Source: Flavobacteriaceae bacterium NBU2973 | GTDB lineage: Bacteria > Bacteroidota > Bacteroidia > Flavobacteriales > Flavobacteriaceae | Assembly: GCA_026162565.1 (NCBI GenBank) | Contig: JAOEIQ010000009.1 | Location: 62,001-126,000 of the forward strand | Direction: 5' to 3' | DNA: 64,000 bases | Shown: piece after piece, positions 10,342 through 18,804 of the stretch | Layout of the letters: every line of letters starts with the position of its first letter | Position numbering within the stretch: position 1 is the stretch's first letter | Notes under the pieces: model-generated | Seen by the model: only the letters and a program-made list of their open reading frames with translations | What the model was told of the DNA's origin: nothing | The model's database searches: none | Position numbers and translations under genes: made by a program

Positions 10342-11061
10342 TTACTGAAACGTAAAATTTATAAACACACCTCTGGTTTTCATAGACTCCACATTGCTGG
10401 TCCAAGGAGAATTTGGGTCTTCGTCTCTAATAATTTCATCATTAAAAGCAAATACACCTCTAATAGATGGTGTAAATTTAAACCAGAATAAATACAAGTC
10501 TACACCAACACCAAGTTCATAAAAATACATACTTCTTTTAACTCTAAATTGCCCATTACTGTTATCGTCTGGGTTTTTTTCGTTGCTGGATAAGTTTAAA
10601 GCTGTAGATAAACCTGCAGTTATAAAAGGCTTTAAGTTATTGACTCTTTTGGTAGAAATTTTGAGTAATAATGGTATGTGGATATAGGTTGATTTTACTT
10701 CCCTTAATAAATCATTGTCTTCAAAAGCTAAGCCTTGAAAATTTTCAGGACTGTACATTAAATTACGTTGATTAATAACTAATCCTGGTTCAAGACGTAG
10801 ATTAAAGTAATCGTTAATTCGCATATCACCAACTAAACCAACATTAAAGCCTACATTTCGTTCTACAAATATATCGGTTCTATCCCTATTGTAATCAAAA
10901 TTAAAATCATAGCTATTAAAGCCTAAATAATAACCCCAACTTAAAAACTGTTTATCAAAGTTTTCGTTATTTAAAATACGTTCTTTACTAAATAATTGTG
11001 CAGATGCTTGGGTAAGCATAAACATTACTAATAATATTGTAAGTAGGTTTTTTAGTTTCAT
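10342..11061 (-). CDS. porT: PorT/SprT-like outer membrane beta-barrel protein (T9SS)
   Basis: A signal peptide (residues 1-21, ending QASAQ) is followed by a small eight-stranded-type barrel with alternating strands and a C-terminal FINFTFQ, 239 residues in all. The product resembles PorT of Porphyromonas and SprT of Flavobacterium, which are needed for type IX secretion. Its position directly after ubiE (3-base gap) is the arrangement typical of these genes in flavobacteria. T9SS cargo proteins are encoded elsewhere in the window. Other PorT-family barrels of unknown role look similar, so the symbol is likely rather than certain. Confidence 0.8.
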   Translation of the reverse strand: MKLKNLLTILLVMFMLTQASAQLFSKERILNNENFDKQFLSWGYYLGFNSYDFNFDYNRDRTDIFVERNVGFNVGLVGDMRINDYFNLRLEPGLVINQRNLMYSPENFQGLAFEDNDLLREVKSTYIHIPLLLKISTKRVNNLKPFITAGLSTALNLSSNEKNPDDNSNGQFRVKRSMYFYELGVGVDLYLFWFKFTPSIRGVFAFNDEIIRDEDPNSPWTSNVESMKTRGVFINFTFQ

Positions 11062-11064
11062 TTT

Positions 11065-11793
11065 TTATTTTGACGCTTTATAGATGGTTGCTACACCAAA
11101 AGTTTGCGGAAAATCTTCAACATTAATAAACCCAATATTACGTAAAATATTGTTTAGTGCCTCACCAAATGGAAAAACAGATGCTGAAGAACTTAAATAA
11201 GAGTAAGCAGATTTGTCTTTAGAAAAAAGCTTCCCAATAGTAGGCATAATATATTTTGTATATACATTATAGCCTTGTTTATAAGGTGTTTTAGTTGGTA
11301 CACTAGTTTCTAAAATAACAAATGTACCATTAGGTTTTAAGACTCTTAAAATTTCTGAAAGCCCTTTCTCAAGATTTTCAAAATTTCTCACTCCAAAGGC
11401 TACAGTTATGGCATCGAATGTTGCATCTTCAAAAGGTAAATTTTCAGAATCACCAACAATCATTTCAATTGTGTCGTCTAAATTTTTTTTGTTGATTTTA
11501 TGTTTACCAACTTCTAACATGCCTTCACTAATATCTAAACCAACTATTTTTTTTGCATTGGTTTCGATTAAATTAATAGCCAAATCACCAGTTCCAGTAG
11601 CAATATCTAAAATGGAATCCGGTTTATTTTTTGCAATCAATTTTACCACTTTTTTACGCCATTTTACATCTATGCCAAAAGAGATGACTCTATTTAAACC
11701 ATCATATTCTTTTGAGATGTTATCAAACATTTTTCTGACTTGCTGCTTCTTGCTTAAGTCACTGTTTTTATAGGGTTTTACTTTAGATGACAT
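11065..11793 (-). CDS. ubiE: Demethylmenaquinone methyltransferase
   Basis: Class I SAM-dependent methyltransferase for the last step of menaquinone synthesis (MenG/UbiE), 242 residues. Motif I reads [16 protein letters not shown] (about 80). The UbiE/COQ5 signature regions [19 protein letters not shown] (about 30) and [20 protein letters not shown] (about 130) are both present. Flavobacteria use menaquinone, so the MenG role is the expected one. It forms a two-gene unit with porT. Confidence 0.95.
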   Translation of the reverse strand: MSSKVKPYKNSDLSKKQQVRKMFDNISKEYDGLNRVISFGIDVKWRKKVVKLIAKNKPDSILDIATGTGDLAINLIETNAKKIVGLDISEGMLEVGKHKINKKNLDDTIEMIVGDSENLPFEDATFDAITVAFGVRNFENLEKGLSEILRVLKPNGTFVILETSVPTKTPYKQGYNVYTKYIMPTIGKLFSKDKSAYSYLSSSASVFPFGEALNNILRNIGFINVEDFPQTFGVATIYKASK

Positions 11794-11875
11794 GAATTTA
11801 TATTAAGAATATAAAACTAATATTAATTTAGATTGCAAAGAAATGGATTTCCTATGCAAATCCCTAAAAATTAAG

Positions 11876-11883
11876 TAGATTTG
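11876..11883 (+). promoter_or_regulatory. Probable -7 promoter element of trkA
   Basis: TAGATTTG matches TAnnTTTG and lies 23 bases before the trkA start. Confidence 0.45.
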
Positions 11884-11906
11884 CAATACTTTTCAATACA
11901 TAAATA

Positions 11907-13256
11907 ATGAAGATACTTATTGCTGGAGCTGGAGAAGTAGGGTTTCATTTAGCGAAATTACTGTCGTACGAATCTCAAGAGATTACTTTAGTAGATACCA
12001 ATAGAGAAAGTCTCTCTTATGCCGAAAATCATCTGGATATAAAGGTTGTTAAAGGCGATTCAACATCTATAGCTATTTTAAAGGATGCTAGTATTGAGAC
12101 TTCAGATATGTTTATTGCTGTTACCTCGTCTGAAACTACTAATATTACTGCTTGTGTATTAGCTAAACAGTTAGGAGCAAAGCAAACCATTGCTAGAATT
12201 TCTAATACAGAATTTATCAAGTACAAAGATGAAGTTGGGTTTACAAAGTTTGGAATAGATGAACTTATTTCACCAGAATCTCTTGCCGCAACAGAAATTA
12301 GTTTATCACTAGATCAAGCTGCTTTTGAGGACTCGTATGAGTTTGAAGATGGTGCTTTAACCATGCTTGGTTTGCATTTGTCACGAACTGCTCAATTTGT
12401 TGGAAAAACAGTAAAAGAAGCAGCCGAAGTTTTTCCAGAGTTACATTTTATGCCTATTGCAATACAAAGGTTTGGAACACAGTATACAATTATTCCTAGA
12501 GGTGATACAGAATTTAAAGAAGGAGACCATGTTATTTTTATTACGTCAAAAGGAGGAGACGAAGAGTTATGTAAACTTACTGGTAAAATCAATAAAGACA
12601 TAAAAAATGTGATGATTTTGGGAGGTAGTGCAATTGGTTTAAAAACAGCTCGTGATTTATGCAATGATAAGTTTAATGTTAAGCTTATCGAAAAAGATGA
12701 AGAGCGCGCCATGGATTTAGCAGATGAACTTCCTAAAGCATTAATTATTAATGGAGATGGTAGAAATGTAGATTTATTAGAAGAGGAAAACCTTCAAGAT
12801 ATGGATGCATTTATTTCTGTTACTGGTAACTCCGAAACAAATATCATGTCTTGTTTAGTTGCAAAATCTAAAGGTGTTGCCAAAAATATTGCTTTAGTTG
12901 AGAATATGGATTATTTTGAGTTATCTCAATCAATAGGTGTTGATACGCTAATTAATAAAAAGCTTCTTGCTGCAAACAATATTTTTAGATATATAAGAAA
13001 AGGTGAGGTTGTAGCAATGACCAAGCTTAATAATATGAACGCTGAATTATTAGAGTTTGAGGTTCACGCCAATTCTAAAATTGCTAATAAGTTAATTAAA
13101 GATTTAGATTTTCCAAGATCTGCAATAATTGGTGGCGTTATTAGAAATGACTCTGGTTTAATAGCTCTAGGAGATTTTAAGGTTTTAGTTGGGGATCGTG
13201 TAGTAGTTTGCTGTTTGCCTATATCTATTAAAACGGTAGAAAAATATTTCTTTTAA
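11907..13256 (+). CDS. trkA: Trk system potassium uptake regulator TrkA
   Basis: Cytoplasmic NAD(H)-binding gating subunit of the Trk K+ uptake system, 449 residues with the usual duplicated layout. RCK_N Rossmann domains begin at residue 1 (ILIAGAGEVGFHLAKLL) and about 232 (VMILGGSAIGLKTARDL), each followed by an RCK_C domain. It is immediately followed by trkH, so gate and channel are co-expressed. Confidence 0.96.
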   Translation: MKILIAGAGEVGFHLAKLLSYESQEITLVDTNRESLSYAENHLDIKVVKGDSTSIAILKDASIETSDMFIAVTSSETTNITACVLAKQLGAKQTIARISNTEFIKYKDEVGFTKFGIDELISPESLAATEISLSLDQAAFEDSYEFEDGALTMLGLHLSRTAQFVGKTVKEAAEVFPELHFMPIAIQRFGTQYTIIPRGDTEFKEGDHVIFITSKGGDEELCKLTGKINKDIKNVMILGGSAIGLKTARDLCNDKFNVKLIEKDEERAMDLADELPKALIINGDGRNVDLLEEENLQDMDAFISVTGNSETNIMSCLVAKSKGVAKNIALVENMDYFELSQSIGVDTLINKKLLAANNIFRYIRKGEVVAMTKLNNMNAELLEFEVHANSKIANKLIKDLDFPRSAIIGGVIRNDSGLIALGDFKVLVGDRVVVCCLPISIKTVEKYFF

Positions 13257-13266
13257 GTTGTAAATT

Positions 13267-14760
13267 TTGAGACTTAATTATAAAATCATATGTCATTTTT
13301 TAGGACTTCTATTATTATTTAATGGAGGTTTTATGTTGCTTTCAACTCTTGTGAGCCTTATATATAATGATGGAGTTACAGCTCAACTTTTTTTATCTGG
13401 AATAGTTATTCTCTTATCTGGTGTTTTTGTCATGGTAAATACAAGACGATACAGAAAAGAAATGAATAAGCGAGAGGGATATCTTGTTGTGTCTTTAGGT
13501 TGGTTTGTAATGGCTTTATCTGGAAGTTTGCCATATTTTTTAACAGGTGTTATTCCCGATTTTACTAGCGCTTTTTTCGAAACTATTTCTGGATACACAA
13601 CAACAGGCGCAACAATATTGAGTGATATTGAAGCCGTACCGAAAGGTGTTTTGTTTTGGAGGAGTTTGACACATTGGATTGGTGGAATGGGAATTATTGT
13701 TCTAGCAATTGCCATTTTACCCTTGTTAGGAATTGGAGGAATGCAGTTATTTGCTGCTGAAGCTCCTGGTCCAAGTACAGATAAGTTACATCCTAGAATT
13801 ACAGATACTGCCAAGCGACTATGGCTAATTTATTTTGGCTATACTATGGCTGAAACTTTATTGCTATCAGTTGCAGGTATGTCCTTTTTTGATGCAATTA
13901 ACCATGCAATGTGTACGCTTTCAACTGGTGGATTCTCTACAAAAAATGCCAGTATAGCTCATTGGAATGATACTCCTATCATTCAATATATCATTATAGT
14001 ATTTATGTTTTTGGCAGGAACAAATTTTGTTTTGAGTTATTTTGCATTTAAAGGTAAAGTCCAAAAAATAATAAAAGATGAAGAGTTTAAACTCTATTTT
14101 AAGTTTATAATGGTTTTTACATTAATAGCTGCAATACTAATTTATTTTCGAGCAGATGTAAGTGCATCTTCAATAAACCATCCTATGGTCTGGGGAGAAG
14201 CAGAAAGTGCTTTTAGGCATGCTCTATTTCAAGTACTTGCAATTGTCACTACAACAGGATTTGTAACGGCAGATTTTACAGTATGGACTCCTTTTTTATT
14301 AGTGTTCTTTTTTGGATTGATGTTTTCAGGAGGTTCGGCTGGATCAACATCTGGTGGTGTAAAAGTTGTAAGACACCTTATTTTAATTAGAAATGGTTTT
14401 TTAGAATTTAAAAGGTCTTTACATCCAAATGCGATACTCCCTGTTCGTTATAATAATAAATCAATTTCTAAAGAAATTGTATTCAATATACTAGGCTTTT
14501 TTATTTTGTATATGTTGTCATTTATTATTGGGGCTCTTGGTTTTTCTATGATGCAAATAGATTTTACCTCTGCCATTGGTTTGGCAGCATCAAGTTTAGG
14601 TAATGTTGGACCAGCCTTAGGTGAATTTGGGCCAGTAGATAATTATGCAGCTTTACCAGCAATCGGAAAATGGTGGAGTAGCTTTTTAATGCTTATTGGT
14701 CGTTTAGAATTATTTACAGTTCTCATACTTTTTACACCTTTTTTCTGGCGAAATAGATAG
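13267..14760 (+). CDS. trkH: TrkH family potassium uptake protein (TTG start)
   Basis: Integral membrane K+-translocating subunit, 497 residues. Four pore-loop filter segments are visible: TTGATIL (about 116), STGGFST (about 221), TTTGFVTADF (about 334) and SLGNVGPALGEF (about 443). The start is a TTG ten bases after the trkA stop. An in-frame stop lies just upstream, and the next ATG (residue 23) would delete part of the first membrane helix, so TTG is preferred. It works with TrkA. Confidence 0.95.
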   Translation: MRLNYKIICHFLGLLLLFNGGFMLLSTLVSLIYNDGVTAQLFLSGIVILLSGVFVMVNTRRYRKEMNKREGYLVVSLGWFVMALSGSLPYFLTGVIPDFTSAFFETISGYTTTGATILSDIEAVPKGVLFWRSLTHWIGGMGIIVLAIAILPLLGIGGMQLFAAEAPGPSTDKLHPRITDTAKRLWLIYFGYTMAETLLLSVAGMSFFDAINHAMCTLSTGGFSTKNASIAHWNDTPIIQYIIIVFMFLAGTNFVLSYFAFKGKVQKIIKDEEFKLYFKFIMVFTLIAAILIYFRADVSASSINHPMVWGEAESAFRHALFQVLAIVTTTGFVTADFTVWTPFLLVFFFGLMFSGGSAGSTSGGVKVVRHLILIRNGFLEFKRSLHPNAILPVRYNNKSISKEIVFNILGFFILYMLSFIIGALGFSMMQIDFTSAIGLAASSLGNVGPALGEFGPVDNYAALPAIGKWWSSFLMLIGRLELFTVLILFTPFFWRNR

Positions 14761-14936
14761 CGAAAAACTACTTTTTAAAAACTTTTTTTAAAAAATTTTA
14801 AACGTCATATTTATTAGAATTTATAGGTAGTTCCATAATTTTAAGTATTGGTTTTTAATGATTTAGTGTAGCATAGGTTGTAACATTTTTATAACAATGG
14901 CGTCATATCTATGTAACCAATTAAAATTTATCAATC

Positions 14937-15194
14937 ATGGAATTAGTATTAACAACACAAGATTTAGAGCCATTGCCTAAACAGGAATTAGTAACTGTTA
15001 ATTTAGAAAACGCTGGTTTATTAAACTCTAATTATAAGAGAATAAGTCGCAATAATTATTCAAACATTAATTCACAATCTGTTTTTGGCGTTAAGCAATT
15101 AGTAAAAAGCAGAAAATATCGATTCACTTCTAGTATCGAAACGGTTTTAAAAGTATCGCTTTTTGCAATCGTAATGATAATTACTTTCTCTTAA
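14937..15194 (+). CDS. Small protein with C-terminal membrane segment, unknown function
   Basis: An 85-residue product not recognised. The first 65 residues are polar with several Asn, Ser and Lys and no signal peptide. The last 18 (LKVSLFAIVMIITFS region) form a single hydrophobic segment, so it looks tail-anchored with the bulk in the cytoplasm. The ATG follows a TCAATC leader. It is close to a second small tail-anchored gene (142 bases downstream) and may be functionally linked, though no motif supports a role. The 176 bases before it hold A/T runs and no other gene. Confidence 0.6.
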   Translation: MELVLTTQDLEPLPKQELVTVNLENAGLLNSNYKRISRNNYSNINSQSVFGVKQLVKSRKYRFTSSIETVLKVSLFAIVMIITFS

Positions 15195-15336
15195 AAAGTA
15201 TTTACAAGACTTACTGAACTTTAACTAATACTTAAAAGTATTAGGTTTTTATAGAGCTAATATTTGGTAATATTTATTACTAAACAAGCTATCAATACAA
15301 TTATTTTAGGTATAACTTTTAAACTATAATATTATT

Positions 15337-15606
15337 ATGGGAGGAGGAGGATCAATAGGAATGATGAATGCTACTATTAAAAATAATAGAAAGCTTCTGA
15401 AAAAACGAAAAGGTTTAAAAAGTATTTACAAAGATGGAATTTATGAAGGCGATAAAACGAAGTGTGAGTTTCCAGAATCGTCACCTAAAGTAACACAAGA
15501 AATTATACAACGTCTTAAAGAAGAAAGAAGACATCGCAATATGAAACGCATTTTAGTGTTTGGGTTAGTTATAAGTAGTGTGATAGTAGCTTTGTCTACT
15601 ATCTAA
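15337..15606 (+). CDS. Small glycine-start protein with C-terminal membrane helix, conserved in Bacteroidetes
   Basis: An 89-residue product starting MGGGGSIGMMNATIKNN, followed by a strongly basic stretch (RKLLKKRKGLK), a charged helix (about 48-69) and a C-terminal hydrophobic segment (about 70-87). I recall small Bacteroidetes proteins with the same MGxGGS...LKNNxxLL opening, but no known function. The basic block next to a tail anchor suggests the soluble part is cytoplasmic, perhaps binding nucleic acid or phospholipid; this is inference. A strong terminator follows. Confidence 0.7.
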   Translation: MGGGGSIGMMNATIKNNRKLLKKRKGLKSIYKDGIYEGDKTKCEFPESSPKVTQEIIQRLKEERRHRNMKRILVFGLVISSVIVALSTI

Positions 15607-15607
15607 A

Positions 15608-15645
15608 AAGAAAAGCCTCACAGTTAAACGTGAGGCTTTTTTTAT
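15608..15645. terminator. Bidirectional intrinsic terminator
   Basis: The stem AAAAGCCTCAC / GTGAGGCTTTT with an 8-base loop and flanking A and T runs lies between two convergent genes. Confidence 0.88.
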
Positions 15646-15666
15646 TATGTGGAAAATATGTTCAGT

Positions 15667-16854
15667 TTAAGTTAAAACCTCTTTAATTCGTTTTATAGCT
15701 TCCTTTAATTCGTCTTGGCTTGCAGCATAACTTATGCGAATACAATCTGGATTACCAAAAGCATCACCAGTTACAGTAGCTACTAAAGCTTCTTCTAAAA
15801 GGTATAGAGAAAAATCTGTTGCGTTGTTAATGGTTTTTCCTCTTAATGTTTTTCCAAAATAATACGAAACATCAGGAAATACATAAAAAGCACCTTCAGG
15901 AGAATTTGTTTTAAAACCATCAATATCATTTAATAGGTTTAACACCAACTCTCGTCTATTTTTAAACTCGTCAATCATATACTTAACACGAGTAGGCGAT
16001 TCATTTAATGCAGTAATAACAGCACGTTGTGCAATACAATTTGCACCACTAGTTACTTGTCCTTGCATTTTATTGCATGCGCGAGCAATTGTTTCTGGAG
16101 CTCCAATATAACCTATTCGCCAACCTGTCATAGCAAAAGCTTTAGAAACACCATTTACTGTTACTGTTCTGTCGTACATACCATCAACTTGTGCCATACT
16201 AGCATGTGGCTTTCCAGTATAATTTATGTGCTCATAGATTTCATCAGAAACTACATAGATATTAGGATGCTTTTTTAATACTTCTGCTAGTAATTCTAAT
16301 TCTTCTTTACTGTATAAGGATCCGCTAGGATTACAAGGTGAACTAAACCAAAGCATTTTGGTTTTAGGTGTAATAGCAGCTTCCAATTGTGAAGCTGTCA
16401 TTTTAAAATCGGTAGTTATAGATGTTTTTACTTCTACGGGAACACCTCCAGCAACTTTTACAATATCAGAATAACTTACCCAATAAGGGCATGGTAAAAT
16501 CACTTCGTCTCCATTATTAATCATAACCATAGCAACGTTTGATAAAGATTGCTTGGCTCCAGTAGACACCACTATTTGAGACGGTTTGTATTCTAAATTG
16601 TTGTCACGTTTAAATTTTGTGATTATGGCATCTTTTAACTCTGCATAACCATCAACAGGAGTATAGGAATTATAATTATCGTTAACAGCTTGTATAGCTG
16701 CATCTTTAATAAAATCAGGTGTGTTAAAATCAGGCTCTCCAAGACTTAAGCCAATAATATCTTTGCCTTGATCTCGTAATTCTCTTGCCTTTGCTGCCAT
16801 TGCTAAAGTAGCAGAAGTAGACATATTTAAAATTCTTTCTGAAAGTATGCTCAT
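15667..16854 (-). CDS. Pyridoxal phosphate-dependent aspartate aminotransferase
   Basis: Fold-type I aminotransferase of 395 residues, most like the bacterial class I aspartate/prephenate aminotransferases. The PLP-lysine lies in TVNGVSKAFAMTGWRIGY (about 233). Other conserved pieces are LSLGEPDFNTPDF (about 37), SSPCNPSGSLY (about 170) and the C-terminal arginine in CIRISYAAS. It probably interconverts aspartate/oxaloacetate with glutamate/2-oxoglutarate; substrate range cannot be read from sequence. It follows the desaturase gene by 15 bases and is likely co-transcribed. Confidence 0.92.
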   Translation of the reverse strand: MSILSERILNMSTSATLAMAAKARELRDQGKDIIGLSLGEPDFNTPDFIKDAAIQAVNDNYNSYTPVDGYAELKDAIITKFKRDNNLEYKPSQIVVSTGAKQSLSNVAMVMINNGDEVILPCPYWVSYSDIVKVAGGVPVEVKTSITTDFKMTASQLEAAITPKTKMLWFSSPCNPSGSLYSKEELELLAEVLKKHPNIYVVSDEIYEHINYTGKPHASMAQVDGMYDRTVTVNGVSKAFAMTGWRIGYIGAPETIARACNKMQGQVTSGANCIAQRAVITALNESPTRVKYMIDEFKNRRELVLNLLNDIDGFKTNSPEGAFYVFPDVSYYFGKTLRGKTINNATDFSLYLLEEALVATVTGDAFGNPDCIRISYAASQDELKEAIKRIKEVLT

Positions 16855-16869
16855 AAAAAGAACAATAGT

Positions 16870-17973
16870 TTAAGCTTGTAAAGCTGGTTTCATTCCCATT
16901 TGGCGTAAGTGCTTAAAATGAGCTATTATAGCTTTGCGAGTAGTTTTATATTCGTTGTATGGTAAGTTAAATTCTTTAGCTGTTTCTCTTACAATTTTTG
17001 AAATTTTAGTGTAATGCACATGGCTAATATGAGGAAAAATATGATGCTCAACTTGATGATTTAAACCACCTGTAAACCAATTAACAATTCGGTTGTTAGT
17101 AGCAAAATTTACAGTTGTTTTTAACTGGTGAATAGCCCAAGTATTTTTCATGGTTCCGTTTTCTTCTGGTAAAGGCATTTCTGCTTCTTCCATTACATGA
17201 GCTAATTGAAAAACTACACTTAAAATAACACCAGCTGTATAATGCATTACAAAAAATCCGATTAAAATTTTCCACCAAGCTACATTTTCCATAATCAACA
17301 TTGGTAAAACAATCCAAATACAAACATAAATTAGTTTAGAAATTACTAGTTTACTCCAATTGGTAACAGGATTTGGAAATTTCCCGTAGGATAGTTTGCG
17401 TTTCATGTAACGTCTCATCTGCTGAAAATCAGTAGTAATTGCCCAGTTTATGGTTAACAATCCATAAAGGAAAATCGAGTAATAATGTTGAAACTTATGA
17501 TGCCATTGCCATTTTGAGTGCTTCGAAAAACGTAAAATACGTCCAGCTTCTAAATCTTCATCATGTCCATGTATGTTAGTGTAAGTATGATGTAGTACGT
17601 TATGCTGAACTTTCCAATTATAAACATTACCAGCTAGAATATAGATACTACTTCCCATTAAGCGGTTAATCCACTCTTTATTAGAGTATGAGCCATGATT
17701 ACCATCATGCATCACATTCATTCCAACTCCAGCCATTCCAACTCCCATAACAACAGTTAATAAAAGTTGTGCCCAACCAGGAATATCTAATGTCAATAGT
17801 AAGAAATAAGGTGTTAAAAACATTGAAAACATAACGATGGTTTTTACCCATAGTTTCCAATTTCCTGTACGTTTAATATTATTTTCCTTAAAATACGTAT
17901 TAACACGCTTGTTTAGCGTTCTAAAAAATTTAGCAGAATCAGCTCTTGAAAAAGATAACGTTGGCTTTGTCAT
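16870..17973 (-). CDS. Membrane fatty acid desaturase
   Basis: Di-iron membrane desaturase of 367 residues with three histidine boxes: HDGNH (89-93), HNVLHH (124-129) and HQVEHH (306-311). The glutamine-containing third box is typical of the linoleoyl-CoA/front-end desaturase branch. Four to five hydrophobic segments surround the boxes (for example 43-85 and 215-258). It would introduce a double bond into acyl chains of membrane lipids; regiospecificity is unknown. No fused cytochrome b5 domain is present, so electrons must come from a separate ferredoxin or cytochrome. Confidence 0.92.
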   Translation of the reverse strand: MTKPTLSFSRADSAKFFRTLNKRVNTYFKENNIKRTGNWKLWVKTIVMFSMFLTPYFLLLTLDIPGWAQLLLTVVMGVGMAGVGMNVMHDGNHGSYSNKEWINRLMGSSIYILAGNVYNWKVQHNVLHHTYTNIHGHDEDLEAGRILRFSKHSKWQWHHKFQHYYSIFLYGLLTINWAITTDFQQMRRYMKRKLSYGKFPNPVTNWSKLVISKLIYVCIWIVLPMLIMENVAWWKILIGFFVMHYTAGVILSVVFQLAHVMEEAEMPLPEENGTMKNTWAIHQLKTTVNFATNNRIVNWFTGGLNHQVEHHIFPHISHVHYTKISKIVRETAKEFNLPYNEYKTTRKAIIAHFKHLRQMGMKPALQA

Positions 17974-18007
17974 GGTTATGTTTTATTATGATAACGCTTT
18001 TTAAAAG

Positions 18008-18015
18008 CAAATTTA
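18008..18015 (-). promoter_or_regulatory. Probable -7 promoter element of the desaturase-aminotransferase unit
   Basis: TAAATTTG on the minus strand, 35 bases upstream of the desaturase start. A second TATATTTG-like match lies slightly further upstream, so the exact start is open. Confidence 0.4.
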
Positions 18016-18089
18016 TATTCGTAACAAATATAAGTAATTAAGCATCGTAAGATGTGAAGTTTTTCTAAAATTATGCTTTTAAAATTAAC

Positions 18090-18097
18090 TACTTTTG
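18090..18097 (+). promoter_or_regulatory. Probable -7 promoter element of rsmG
   Basis: TACTTTTG, a full match to TAnnTTTG, 19 bases before the ATG. Confidence 0.45.
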
Positions 18098-18115
18098 CCT
18101 TAAATTTATGATTAT

Positions 18116-18745
18116 ATGGAATTAATCCTTAAATATTTTCCAAATCTAACTGACAATCAGATTATTCAATTTGAACAATTAAATGAATTATATCAAAAGT
18201 GGAATGCTCAAATAAATGTCATTTCTCGAAAAGATATTGATGAATTGTATTTAAGGCATGTTTTACATTCTCTTGGAATTGCCAAAGTAATTAGTTTTAA
18301 AAACGGAACTAAAATTTTAGATGTTGGAACAGGAGGAGGTTTTCCTGGAGTACCATTAGCTATTATGTTTCCAGATTGTAAGTTTCATTTAGTAGATAGT
18401 ATTGGTAAAAAATTAAAGGTAATACATGGTGTTGCTAATGAACTGGATTTAAAAAATATAAAAACTACGCATAGTAGAGTGGAGGCTATTGATGATAATT
18501 TTGATTTTATTGTAAGTCGAGCAGTTACTGCAATGCCTACTTTTGTTGGTTGGGTAAAACGGAAAGTCACTAAAAAACAAGAACACGATTTAAAAAATGG
18601 TATTCTCTATTTAAAAGGAGGTGATTTAACAGAGGAGCTCAAAGAGTTTCCTAAAGCCAAAGAATATAATTTGCATACTTTTTTTGAAGAAGATTTTTTT
18701 GAAACTAAAAAAGTGGTACATCTTCCACTAAAATATAAGCCATAA
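18116..18745 (+). CDS. rsmG: 16S rRNA (guanine527-N7)-methyltransferase RsmG
   Basis: SAM-dependent methyltransferase that modifies G527 of 16S rRNA, 209 residues, the usual size. The GidB signature is clear: WNAQINVISRKD (about 29), HVLHSL (about 45), the SAM loop LDVGTGGGFPGVPLA (about 67) and SRAVTAMP (about 136). It stands alone and converges on the secreted hydrolase gene. Confidence 0.96.
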   Translation: MELILKYFPNLTDNQIIQFEQLNELYQKWNAQINVISRKDIDELYLRHVLHSLGIAKVISFKNGTKILDVGTGGGFPGVPLAIMFPDCKFHLVDSIGKKLKVIHGVANELDLKNIKTTHSRVEAIDDNFDFIVSRAVTAMPTFVGWVKRKVTKKQEHDLKNGILYLKGGDLTEELKEFPKAKEYNLHTFFEEDFFETKKVVHLPLKYKP

Positions 18746-18793
18746 AAAAAGCGACTGGTCATTGAGGCTCTCGAAATGCAGTCGCTTTTCGTT
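18746..18793. terminator. Bidirectional terminator with long loop
   Basis: AAAAGCGACT / AGTCGCTTTT stem closing a 23-base loop that contains its own small GAG-GCT-CTC hairpin, with A and T runs outside. It separates rsmG from the convergent hydrolase. Confidence 0.8.
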
Positions 18794-18804
18794 TTAAATA
18801 CTTT

